Source of the DNA: an uncultured Mediterranea sp.
GTDB lineage: Bacteria > Bacteroidota > Bacteroidia > Bacteroidales > Bacteroidaceae
NCBI GenBank assembly: GCA_946007445.1
Contig: CAMGAL010000159.1
Coordinates: 1 to 5,386 of the forward strand
DNA: 5,386 bases
Direction: 5' to 3'
A program made the translations under genes and the position numbers. Shown here piece by piece: positions 1-5,386 of this stretch (the first letter of the stretch is position 1; each line of letters opens with the position of its first letter). The notes under the pieces are model-generated. The model was given only the letters and a program-made list of their open reading frames with translations. It was not told the DNA's origin and ran no database searches.

Positions 1-366
1 CGACTCCTGTTCCTCGACAACGAGCAAGCCCTGATTTGCTCGGACAAGGACTTCCGGATTATGATGACCATGGTCAATGTCTTGGTCAACCATTCGATGA
101 AGGCTTTTGCCACCTTTGGCAAGTGCAGCTACCGCTCTTCCCATCCCCAGGTGGCTCGGATGAACGCACAGGAGAGGCTCCTCTTCGAAGCGCTGGAAGA
201 GGAGTTCACCTCCGGTCAGGTCGAAGAGAAAGCTCAAGAGCTGGGCATGAACGTGAGCACGGTGCAACGCTACCTGAGCAATTACATCAAAAAGTACGAA
301 GTGGCTGTCCGAGTCAAGAACGGGCTCTTTCGGAAAGTCAACGTCCCACATAAACAGGATGTTTAA
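1..366 (+). CDS. DUF3987-type protein, C-terminal fragment (5' end outside window)
   Basis: The frame is open from base 1 to the TAA at 364-366, giving 121 residues with no start inside the window, so this is the 3' end of a longer gene. The ATG at 61 is internal: good coding sequence precedes it (RLLFLDNEQALICSDKDF...). Residues 17-40 form a helix (FRIMMTMVNVLVNHSMKAF) typical of the end of the Bacteroidales DUF3987 domain, a P-loop NTPase/helicase-like domain often found with a BT4734-like (formerly VirE_N) primase-like N-terminal domain. Residues 72-112 look like a winged helix-turn-helix: VEEKAQELGM, a turn, STVQRYLSNYIK as recognition helix, then VAVRVKNGLFRKV as a beta wing. Family assignment rests on this C-terminal pattern plus the two genes that follow in the usual cassette order. 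The next gene starts 20 bp downstream, suggesting co-transcription. Probable cytoplasmic nucleic-acid-acting protein; exact activity unknown. Confidence 0.75.
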   Translation, partial: RLLFLDNEQALICSDKDFRIMMTMVNVLVNHSMKAFATFGKCSYRSSHPQVARMNAQERLLFEALEEEFTSGQVEEKAQELGMNVSTVQRYLSNYIKKYEVAVRVKNGLFRKVNVPHKQDV

Positions 367-386
367 CCGTCAAAAACAGTATAGTT

Positions 387-623
387 ATGACACAGAAAGA
401 TAAGGATTCTTTTCCCCTGCGGGCATACGGGAAGTCGGAGCTGGCACTGCTCTATTTCCCCACCGCCCAGTCGGCCCACACGGCCGTCAACCACCTGATG
501 AGCTGGATTCGTCGCTACAAAGGGCTGCTGCAGACCCTTGAAGCGATGGGCTACCGGAAGTCGGCCAAGTGCTTCACTCCCAAGGAGGTGGCCGAAATCG
601 TGCGATGCTTGGGCGAACCCTAG
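387..623 (+). CDS. DUF4248 family small protein
   Basis: A 78-residue protein with the layout of the Bacteroidales DUF4248 family: an N-terminal Y-G-K-S-E-L-A-x-L-Y-F-P motif (residues 14-25), a middle helix with W-I (40-41), a GY pair (55-56), and the characteristic C-terminal FTPKEVAEIVRCLGEP (63-78). Its length is normal for the family and it seems complete. The start ATG at 387 is 20 bp after the DUF3987 stop and has no clear Shine-Dalgarno, as is usual in this phylum; the conserved motif begins only about a dozen residues in, so no later start fits. The function of DUF4248 is not established. The SELA and FTPKEVAEIV segments could form helix-turn-helix-like elements, which would fit a DNA-binding role, but that is inference. 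It is probably in one operon with the DUF3987 gene and precedes the HU-like gene by 102 bp. Confidence 0.85.
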   Translation: MTQKDKDSFPLRAYGKSELALLYFPTAQSAHTAVNHLMSWIRRYKGLLQTLEAMGYRKSAKCFTPKEVAEIVRCLGEP

Positions 624-634
624 ATTTATGTCCT

Positions 635-662
635 TCCATCGTATGCCAACGTACTCCATCGT
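635..662 (+). repeat. 8-bp direct repeat pair upstream of the HU-like gene
   Basis: TCCATCGT occurs at 635-642 and again at 655-662, exactly 20 bp apart start to start (about two helical turns). Both lie upstream of the -7 box at 686-693. The arrangement could be an operator or activator site, but two 8-bp copies in one intergenic region can also arise by chance. A 12-bp GC-rich palindrome (667-678, arms CGGCC/GGCCG) lies just after it. Confidence 0.3.
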
Positions 663-685
663 CTCACGGCCCCGGCCGCATGTCG

Positions 686-693
686 TATCTTTG
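686..693 (+). promoter_or_regulatory. Bacteroides-type -7 box for the HU-like gene
   Basis: TATCTTTG matches the Bacteroides primary-sigma -7 consensus TAnnTTTG exactly and lies 32 bp before the start codon at 726, giving a predicted leader of roughly 25 nt. No convincing TTTG is seen at the -33 position (661-666 reads GTCTCA), so the promoter is either weak or depends on an activator. It would let the HU-like gene be expressed separately from the two genes upstream. Confidence 0.55.
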
Positions 694-725
694 TACTGTA
701 AGTTAAACCTAAAACATGGATTGTT

Positions 726-1205
726 ATGATCAGATTTAGATTGCAACAGAACAAAAACAAGAAGAGTTCCGCCTACGGCAAGTGGTATGCTTTCCCCGTG
801 GTGGAAGAGACGATGGACCTGAAAGCGCTGGCACAGCACATGGAGGAGCACAACACGGGCTTCTCCGAGGCCATGTGTACCGGGGTGATGAAGGCCATGG
901 TGAAGTGCATCAGGGAGCAGCTGCTGTCGGGTAAGAACGTGAAGATTGACGACCTCGCCATCTTCTCCGTCGGTCTGCGCAACAGCTGCGGTGCCGCCAC
1001 CGAAGCCGACTTCACCGTGTCGGGCAACATTGCCGGCGTGAAGCTCCGTGCGCGTGCCACCGGCATCCTCAGTACGGCCCAGCTCAATATGGCTGCCACC
1101 GTGCGCAAGGTCACCCCCTTGCTGGGCGGAGGCAGCTCTGCGGAGAGCTCCGGCTCTGGTTCCGACTCCGGCAGTGAGGTGGATCCGGACAACCCGTTGG
1201 GATGA
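726..1205 (+). CDS. HU-HIG-type DNA-binding protein with Gly/Ser-rich tail
   Basis: A 159-residue protein. Residues 1-28 form the beta-strand lead-in common to the Bacteroidales HU-like group (..AYGKWYAFPVVEE). Residues 30-67 are the helical HU dimerisation part (LKALAQHMEEHNTGFSEAMCTGVMKAMVKCIREQLL). Residues 70-85 (KNVKIDDLAIFSVGLR) correspond to the HU strand-turn region, and about 90-113 to the variable DNA-binding arm. The tail at 134-159 is a GGG/Ser-rich, then acidic stretch (GSGSDSGSEVDPDNP) that looks disordered. This fits the HU-HIG family (HU fused to a wHTH, Ig or glycine-rich segment). Known HU-fold proteins bind and bend DNA, but the specific role here is not known. In many Bacteroidales genomes such genes follow DUF3987 and DUF4248 genes, as here. 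The start at 726 is supported by the -7 box upstream; the nearby ATG at 716 is in another frame and stops at once. The gene ends at a strong hairpin. Confidence 0.85.
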   Translation: MIRFRLQQNKNKKSSAYGKWYAFPVVEETMDLKALAQHMEEHNTGFSEAMCTGVMKAMVKCIREQLLSGKNVKIDDLAIFSVGLRNSCGAATEADFTVSGNIAGVKLRARATGILSTAQLNMAATVRKVTPLLGGGSSAESSGSGSDSGSEVDPDNPLG

Positions 1206-1240
1206 TTCGGGGCGCGACGCGATAGAGCCGTAAGAAAAGA

Positions 1241-1274
1241 AATAGGAGGTGGATGCCGCTATCCATCTCCTATT
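1241..1274. terminator. Bidirectional intrinsic terminator between convergent genes
   Basis: The left arm 1241-1254 (AATAGGAGGTGGAT) pairs with the right arm 1261-1274 (ATCCATCTCCTATT) across a 6-nt loop, GCCGCT. All 14 positions pair in the plus-strand RNA, one as G-U; that position becomes an A-C mismatch in the minus-strand RNA. The plus side is followed by CTTTATATAT. The minus-strand transcript continues into TTCTTTTCTT, a better U-tract. It lies 35 bp after the HU-like stop and 22 bp beyond the stop of the minus-strand gene, so it probably terminates both. Confidence 0.85.
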
Positions 1275-1296
1275 CTTTATATATGCTGCTCCTGCC

Positions 1297-2574
1297 TTAG
1301 CGCTTCCGCAGCTTCCGGACGGCCTCTTCCAGCGACTCGGTGGGCTCGATGATGTTGTAGTCCTTCCAGTACTCGGCGTTCCAGTATTCGCTGACCACAT
1401 CGTAGAAGATCTGCTGGGGGCGGAAGGCCTGGCGGCGATCGGGGATGCGCTCGACGTGCTCCTCGTGCTCCACGGCCACCATCTCCGAGCGGGCCGTATA
1501 GGTGGCTGCAACGAGGCGGCGCTTCCAGGCGCTCTTGAATCGCATCACGTGGCTGACGTAGTGGAGGCGGGTCTTGCCTCCCTGCTGGCGGTAGGCGACG
1601 AGGAAACTCACCTCCAGGGGTCGGAAGCGGAGGCCTGCGGGCTTCTTGCGCAGGATGTCGCGCACGGCCTTCTCGCGGTCGGAGAGGTCGAGCGAGAATT
1701 CGGTGCGGGTGAAGGAGAGCCGCTCGCGATCGATGTAGAGCACCCCCTCCATCAAGGCATACTCCACACGCACCCGGGGACGAAAACTCACCACGTACTG
1801 CAGGCGGTCGTCTAACAGCACCGAGGGCTCCAGGCGGAAGTCGTAGTAGCCCAGGGTGTTGGGCTCCAGCAGGGCGTCTTCATTCTTGGCAATGTCCATC
1901 TGTACGGCCAGATTGGGACCGCCCATCACCTTCACGGCCAGGGTGTCGTTCTGCTTCTGGCTGACCAGCCGGCGGGCTTTGGTCAGGTGTACCTTGTCGC
2001 GCCCGATGTAGCGTCGGAAGTTGTAGGGGGTCTTGTAGACCTCCATCATGGCTTCGGATACGCCGATGTATCGGTGACGCTTTTGGATGGTCTCGCGGTA
2101 GAAGGCGTTGGTCATGCTCTCTGTGTGGGGGTAGTTGTCGGGAATCTTCTTCAGCGCCTCCTCCACGATGCGGCGGGCATCGCCTCCATAGACTACCACT
2201 TCGTTGAGCTGGTGTACGGCGGGTGTCATCCAGATGACGGAGGTCAGGGTGGGGGAGTTGTCGGGGGCCGTGGTGGAGATGCGCGTGTTCACATAGCCCA
2301 GGTGGGAGAACTCCAGTTCGGGATAGGCGAGGTCGCGGGGAATTTTTAGCGAGAAGTAGCCGTCGGCATTGGTCACGGTGCCGATGGAGGTACCCTTGAC
2401 GGTGACAATGACATTTTCCAGCTTCTCTTTGTTCTTGCGGCTGCGTACGGTGCCACTTACCGTCAGTGTGCGTTGGTCGTAGGTGGGAGCTTGTGCCCAT
2501 AAGGGCCACCACTCGGCGCTGCAGCAGAGCATCAGGCTCATGAGCAGCAGATGGAGGAGTAGGTTCTTCTTCAT
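1297..2574 (-). CDS. Secreted carboxypeptidase-like regulatory domain protein
   Basis: A 425-residue protein. Residues 1-29 form a signal peptide: MKKN, a leucine-rich core (LLLHLLLMSLML), then a likely signal peptidase I site after WAQA. The CC at 17-18 does not make a good lipobox. Residues 38-128 form a CarboxypepD_reg-like beta-sandwich (VSGTVRSRKNKEKLENVIVTVKG..., NADGYFSLKIP, LEFSHLGYVNTRI, ending LNEVVVYG). Residues 132-166 carry a segment seen in Bacteroidales proteins with this N-terminus (IVEEALKKIPDNYPH..FYRE). The rest is mixed alpha/beta and strand-rich with no motif I can name. It is too short for a TonB-dependent receptor or a full DUF5686 barrel, and no SusC/SusD partner is present. 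Likely periplasmic or outer-membrane associated. An upstream ATG at 2760 would add 62 residues, but it lies upstream of the promoter and would bury the signal peptide, so 2574 is preferred. Monocistronic: convergent with the HU-like gene and divergent from gltB. Confidence 0.85.
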   Translation of the reverse strand: MKKNLLLHLLLMSLMLCCSAEWWPLWAQAPTYDQRTLTVSGTVRSRKNKEKLENVIVTVKGTSIGTVTNADGYFSLKIPRDLAYPELEFSHLGYVNTRISTTAPDNSPTLTSVIWMTPAVHQLNEVVVYGGDARRIVEEALKKIPDNYPHTESMTNAFYRETIQKRHRYIGVSEAMMEVYKTPYNFRRYIGRDKVHLTKARRLVSQKQNDTLAVKVMGGPNLAVQMDIAKNEDALLEPNTLGYYDFRLEPSVLLDDRLQYVVSFRPRVRVEYALMEGVLYIDRERLSFTRTEFSLDLSDREKAVRDILRKKPAGLRFRPLEVSFLVAYRQQGGKTRLHYVSHVMRFKSAWKRRLVAATYTARSEMVAVEHEEHVERIPDRRQAFRPQQIFYDVVSEYWNAEYWKDYNIIEPTESLEEAVRKLRKR

Positions 2575-2600
2575 GGCTCTATGAATTTGGAGGTTTGCCA

Positions 2601-2632
2601 CAAATATAAGGTTTCTTTCTGAGAAAGGCAAG
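2601..2632 (-). promoter_or_regulatory. Bacteroides-type promoter for the secreted protein gene
   Basis: On the minus strand, TATATTTG (2608-2601) matches the -7 consensus TAnnTTTG. A CTTG (2632-2629), three of four matches to the -33 TTTG, lies 20 nt upstream. The predicted leader to the ATG at 2574 is about 20 nt. This position supports the start at 2574 over the upstream ATG at 2760. Confidence 0.65.
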
Positions 2633-2704
2633 GGTATGGATGGAAAATAGCGCGCTCTCGCTTTGAGAAAACTTTTGGGGAAAATGGTATGTCGGCAGAA
2701 AATT

Positions 2705-2862
2705 CTTTCAAAATCGTCCGAAGTAACATGATGATAGTATTTGTTGCTGGATTGCTTCAATTTGTTAATAATTGAAACGTATTGCTTTCAAATCGAAAGA
2801 AGCCGATTCTTATTTAGTCGTTTTGATAGGAATATAGGGCTGAATGTTTGTCGTTTTGAAAG
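2705..2862. repeat. Cluster of CTTTCAAA-like repeats and dyads in the divergent intergenic region
   Basis: Three copies of CTTTCAAA are seen: CTTTCAAAATCG at 2705-2716, CTTTCAAATCG at 2785-2795, and an inverted copy CGTTTTGAAAG at 2852-2862, inside the spacer of the gltB promoter. Between them are linked dyads: TTCAATT (2756-2762) with AATTGAA (2770-2776), spacer 7; TTGAAA (2772-2777) with TTTCAA (2786-2791), spacer 8; AATCG (2791-2795) with CGATT (2804-2808), spacer 8. The shared TTCAA half-site and similar spacers suggest a regulator-binding region. The DNA is AT-rich, so chance contributes. The rest of the 334-bp gap holds the two promoters and no gene I can support. Confidence 0.4.
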
Positions 2863-2878
2863 CGATATTGTATTTTTG
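2847..2878 (+). promoter_or_regulatory. Bacteroides-type promoter for gltB
   Basis: TTTG (2847-2850), a 20-nt spacer, then TATTTTTG (2871-2878) match both elements of the Bacteroides consensus (TTTG at -33, TAnnTTTG at -7) without a mismatch. Transcription would start near 2884-2887, about 25 nt before the ATG at 2909. An inverted CTTTCAAAACG-like repeat (2852-2862) sits within the spacer, where a bound protein could block RNA polymerase. Confidence 0.8.
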
Positions 2879-2908
2879 CAGCGCAATATGATAGTTTTAT
2901 AGGGTAAA

Positions 2909-5386
2909 ATGAATAAGAAACGTAAACTGCAAATCATGGAACAAGAACTTTTTAACAACGAAACAAAAGCAAAGGCCACGCTATATCCATCTCAGGAAGG
3001 TGGATTGTATGATGCCGCTTATGAGCATGATGCGTGTGGCGTAGGTATGATAGTCAACATTCACGGAGGCAAGTCGCATGAGCTGGTGGAGTCGGCCCTG
3101 AAGGTGCTGGAGAATATGCGCCACCGCGGTGCCGAGGGGGCGGATAACAAGACCGGCGACGGTGCCGGCATCATGTTGCAGATTCCCCACGAGTTCATTC
3201 TGTTGCAGGGCATTCCCGTGCCTGAGAAAGGAAAGTACGGCACTGGTCTCTTCTTCCTGCCCAAGGAGCCGGCCGACCAAAGCGCCATCTTGAGCATCGT
3301 CATCGAGGAGATTGAGAAGGAGGGGCTCACGCTGATGCACTTGCGCAATGTGCCCACCCGACCCGAGATACTGGGAGAGGCGGCTCTGGCTGCCGAGCCG
3401 GACATCAAGCAGGTGTTCGTCACCGGTTTTACCGACGAGGAGAACCCCGACCGCAAGCTCTACATCATTCGCAAGCGCATCGAGAAGAAGGTGCGCCAGT
3501 CGGCCATCAGCAGCCGGGGCGACTTCTACATCGTCTCGCTCTCTACGAAGAACATTATATATAAAGGAATGCTCTCGTCTTTGCAGTTGCGTGAGTATTT
3601 CCCCGACCTGACCAACAACTACTTCACCAGCGGCTTGGCCTTGGTGCACAGCCGTTTCTCGACCAACACCTTCCCCACTTGGGGATTGGCCCAACCCTTC
3701 CGTCTGTTGGCTCACAATGGTGAAATCAACACGATACGAGGCAACCGTGGATGGATGGAGGCTCGCGAGAGTGTGCTCTCCACGCCGACGCTGGGCGACA
3801 TCCGCGAGCTGCGCCCCATCATCCAGCCGGGCATGAGCGACAGCGCTTCGCTTGACAATGTGCTGGAGTTTCTCGTCATGTCTGGCCTCAGCTTGCCCCA
3901 CGCCATGGCCATGCTGGTGCCCGAGTCGTTCAACGAGAAGAACCCCATCAGCGAAGAGCTGAAGGCCTTCTATGAATATCACTCCATCTTGATGGAACCC
4001 TGGGACGGTCCTGCCGCCCTGCTCTTCAGCGACGGACGCTATGCAGGCGGTATGCTCGACCGCAACGGCTTGCGCCCGGCCCGCTACCTCATCACGAAAA
4101 ACGACACCATGGTGGTGGCTTCTGAAGTGGGCGTGATGGACTTCGAGCCTGCCGACATCAAGGAGAAGGGCCGCCTGCAGCCGGGCAAAATCCTGCTGAT
4201 TGACACGAAGGAGGGCCGCATATACTACGATGGCGAGCTGAAGAAGCAGCTGGCCGATGCCAAGCCCTACCGCTCCTGGCTCTCCACCAACCGCATTGAG
4301 CTGGACGAGCTGAAGAGTGGCCGCAAGGTGCCCCACAGCGTGGAGCACTACGATGCCATGATGCGCACCTTCGGCTACACGAAAGAAGACATTGAACGCA
4401 TCATACAGCCCATGGCGCAGAATGGAGCTGAGCCTGTCAGTGCGATGGGCAACGACACGCCGCTGGCCGTGCTCAGCGAGCGTCCGCAACTGCTCTACAA
4501 CTACTTCCGCCAGCAGTTTGCCCAGGTGACCAACCCGCCTATCGACCCCATCCGCGAGGAGCTGGTCATGTCGCTCACCGAGTATGTAGGCGCGGTAGGC
4601 ATGAACATCCTGACGCCTGACGAGAGCCACTGCAAGATGGTGCGCCTGAACCACCCCATCCTGAGCAATACCCAACTCGACCTGCTCTGCAACATCCGCT
4701 ACAAGGGATTCAAGACGGTGAAGTTGCCCATGCTGTTCGAAGCCTCCAAGGGACGTGCCGGACTGCAAGAGGCTCTGGCCTCGCTCTGCAAGCAGGCCGA
4801 AGAGTCGGTGACCGATGGCGTGAACTACATTGTCCTGACCGACCGCGATGTGGACGAGCAGCGTGCTGCCATCCCCTCGTTGCTGGCCGTCAGTGCTGTA
4901 CACCACCACCTCATCTCGGTGGGCAAGCGTGTGCAGACCGCCTTGGTCGTTGAGAGTGGCGAGACGCGCGAAGTGATGCACGCCGCCCTGCTGTTGGGCT
5001 TCGGTGCCAGCGCCCTCTGTCCCTCCATGGCCTCTGCCGTGCTGGACAAGCTGGGGGAGAAGCGAGAGGTGCAGCTCGACTACGCCACGGCTGAGAAGAA
5101 CTATATCAAGGCCATCTGCAAGGGCCTGTTCAAGATAATGAGTAAGATGGGCATCTCCACCATCCGCTCCTACCGCGGTGCCAAGATATTCGAGGCCGTG
5201 GGCCTGAGCGAGGAGTTGAGCAACGCCTACTTCGGTGGACTGAAATCGACCATTGGCGGTATTCGTCTCGAAGAGGTGGCTCGCGATGCCATCCGTTTCC
5301 ACGACGAAGGCCTGGCCATGTACAAGGCAGAGCAGCGGTTGCAGCAGGCTCCCGATGCCTTATTGCCCAGCGCCGGACTCTACTCC
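2909..5386 (+). CDS. gltB: Glutamate synthase large (alpha) subunit, N-terminal 826 residues
   Basis: The large subunit of glutamate synthase hydrolyses glutamine and transfers the ammonia to 2-oxoglutarate, giving glutamate in the cytoplasm. The frame is open to the window end (826 codons); full-length family members have about 1500 residues. The class II glutamine amidotransferase domain starts at Cys43 (HDACGVG), the expected N-terminal nucleophile after removal of a propeptide. Its other motifs are RHRGAEGADNKTGDGAG (71-87), HSRFSTNTFPTWGLAQPFR (247-265, Arg249), AHNGEINTIRGNRGW (268-282, oxyanion-type Asn270-Gly271) and PGMSDSASLDN (307-317). The central domain covers about 500-775, with NPPIDPIREE near 541-550. 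The segment KAICKGLFKIMSKMGISTIRSYRGAKIFEAVGL leads towards the FMN barrel, and the FMN domain and 3Fe-4S cysteines lie beyond the window. Start: ATG at 2909 (MNKKRK), with a weak AGGG 4 nt upstream; in-frame ATG at 2936 is an alternative, and either leaves a propeptide (42 or 33 residues). gltD is expected downstream. Confidence 0.97.
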   Translation, partial: MNKKRKLQIMEQELFNNETKAKATLYPSQEGGLYDAAYEHDACGVGMIVNIHGGKSHELVESALKVLENMRHRGAEGADNKTGDGAGIMLQIPHEFILLQGIPVPEKGKYGTGLFFLPKEPADQSAILSIVIEEIEKEGLTLMHLRNVPTRPEILGEAALAAEPDIKQVFVTGFTDEENPDRKLYIIRKRIEKKVRQSAISSRGDFYIVSLSTKNIIYKGMLSSLQLREYFPDLTNNYFTSGLALVHSRFSTNTFPTWGLAQPFRLLAHNGEINTIRGNRGWMEARESVLSTPTLGDIRELRPIIQPGMSDSASLDNVLEFLVMSGLSLPHAMAMLVPESFNEKNPISEELKAFYEYHSILMEPWDGPAALLFSDGRYAGGMLDRNGLRPARYLITKNDTMVVASEVGVMDFEPADIKEKGRLQPGKILLIDTKEGRIYYDGELKKQLADAKPYRSWLSTNRIELDELKSGRKVPHSVEHYDAMMRTFGYTKEDIERIIQPMAQNGAEPVSAMGNDTPLAVLSERPQLLYNYFRQQFAQVTNPPIDPIREELVMSLTEYVGAVGMNILTPDESHCKMVRLNHPILSNTQLDLLCNIRYKGFKTVKLPMLFEASKGRAGLQEALASLCKQAEESVTDGVNYIVLTDRDVDEQRAAIPSLLAVSAVHHHLISVGKRVQTALVVESGETREVMHAALLLGFGASALCPSMASAVLDKLGEKREVQLDYATAEKNYIKAICKGLFKIMSKMGISTIRSYRGAKIFEAVGLSEELSNAYFGGLKSTIGGIRLEEVARDAIRFHDEGLAMYKAEQRLQQAPDALLPSAGLYS

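Noticed and set aside
667..678. GC palindrome CGGCC-CC-GGCCG as a terminator after DUF4248
   Set aside because: The two-base loop is too small for a full-length stem, and no U-tract follows, so it is unlikely to terminate transcription.
363..1511. A 382-codon minus-strand frame crossing three plus-strand genes
   Set aside because: It runs antisense through DUF4248 and the HU-like gene and overlaps the end of the secreted-protein gene in another frame. The product is low in complexity and matches nothing, while the genes it crosses have clear family motifs.
1249..1815. A 188-codon plus-strand frame opposite the secreted-protein gene
   Set aside because: It starts inside the terminator hairpin and is the antisense shadow of a gene with a signal peptide and a clear domain; its Leu/Val/Gly-rich product has no recognisable motif.
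2575..2760. A 62-residue N-terminal extension of the secreted protein from ATG at 2760
   Set aside because: The extension would cover the promoter at 2601-2632 and place the signal peptide internally. The sequence is not signal-like and the start at 2574 (MKKNLLLHLLL) is a standard export start.
2788..2979. A 63-codon minus-strand frame in the intergenic region and start of gltB
   Set aside because: It overlaps the gltB promoter and the gltB 5' end, shows no family motif, and looks like AT-rich chance coding.
2981..5302. A 773-codon open frame on the minus strand opposite gltB
   Set aside because: It lies wholly within the certain gltB gene and is antisense to its reading frame. The translation has no recognisable domain and is rich in His, Leu, Val and Gln, as expected from the complement of a GC-rich, codon-biased gene. 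No promoter was found for it.

Overview
The window looks like chromosomal DNA from a Bacteroidales gut-type bacterium (Bacteroides, Phocaeicola or a close relative). Three independent signs point there. The promoters match the Bacteroides -7 consensus TAnnTTTG, with a TTTG-like -33 box at two of the three. The starts lack a classical Shine-Dalgarno sequence. The first three genes are the 3' part of a Bacteroidales-restricted cassette (DUF3987 protein, DUF4248 protein, HU-like protein). Species cannot be fixed from the sequence alone.

Layout: (i) 1-1205, plus strand: the C-terminal end of a DUF3987-type protein with a terminal winged-helix-like segment, then a 78-residue DUF4248 protein 20 bp downstream, then an HU-HIG-type DNA-binding protein with its own -7 box. 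(ii) 1241-1274: a strong 14-bp hairpin that serves as a shared terminator for the convergent genes on either side. (iii) 1297-2574, minus strand: a secreted 425-residue protein with an N-terminal carboxypeptidase-like regulatory domain and a C-terminal half of unassigned function. (iv) 2575-2908: a 334-bp AT-rich divergent intergenic region with a promoter in each direction and a cluster of short inverted and direct repeats. (v) 2909 to the window end, plus strand: the first 826 codons of gltB, the large subunit of glutamate synthase, covering the complete glutaminase domain and the central domain and ending just before the FMN barrel.

How the genes relate: the DUF3987/DUF4248/HU genes form one accessory unit of unknown role that probably acts on nucleic acid. 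The secreted protein and gltB are divergently transcribed, and nothing in the sequence links them functionally. gltB is a core nitrogen-assimilation gene; gltD would be expected downstream, outside the window.

I see no convincing previously undescribed multi-gene system. The points most worth a second look are the repeat cluster in the gltB upstream region, the cassette without its usual downstream amidase, and the unassigned C-terminal half of the secreted protein. No tRNA, rRNA, CRISPR array, insertion sequence or attachment site was seen.
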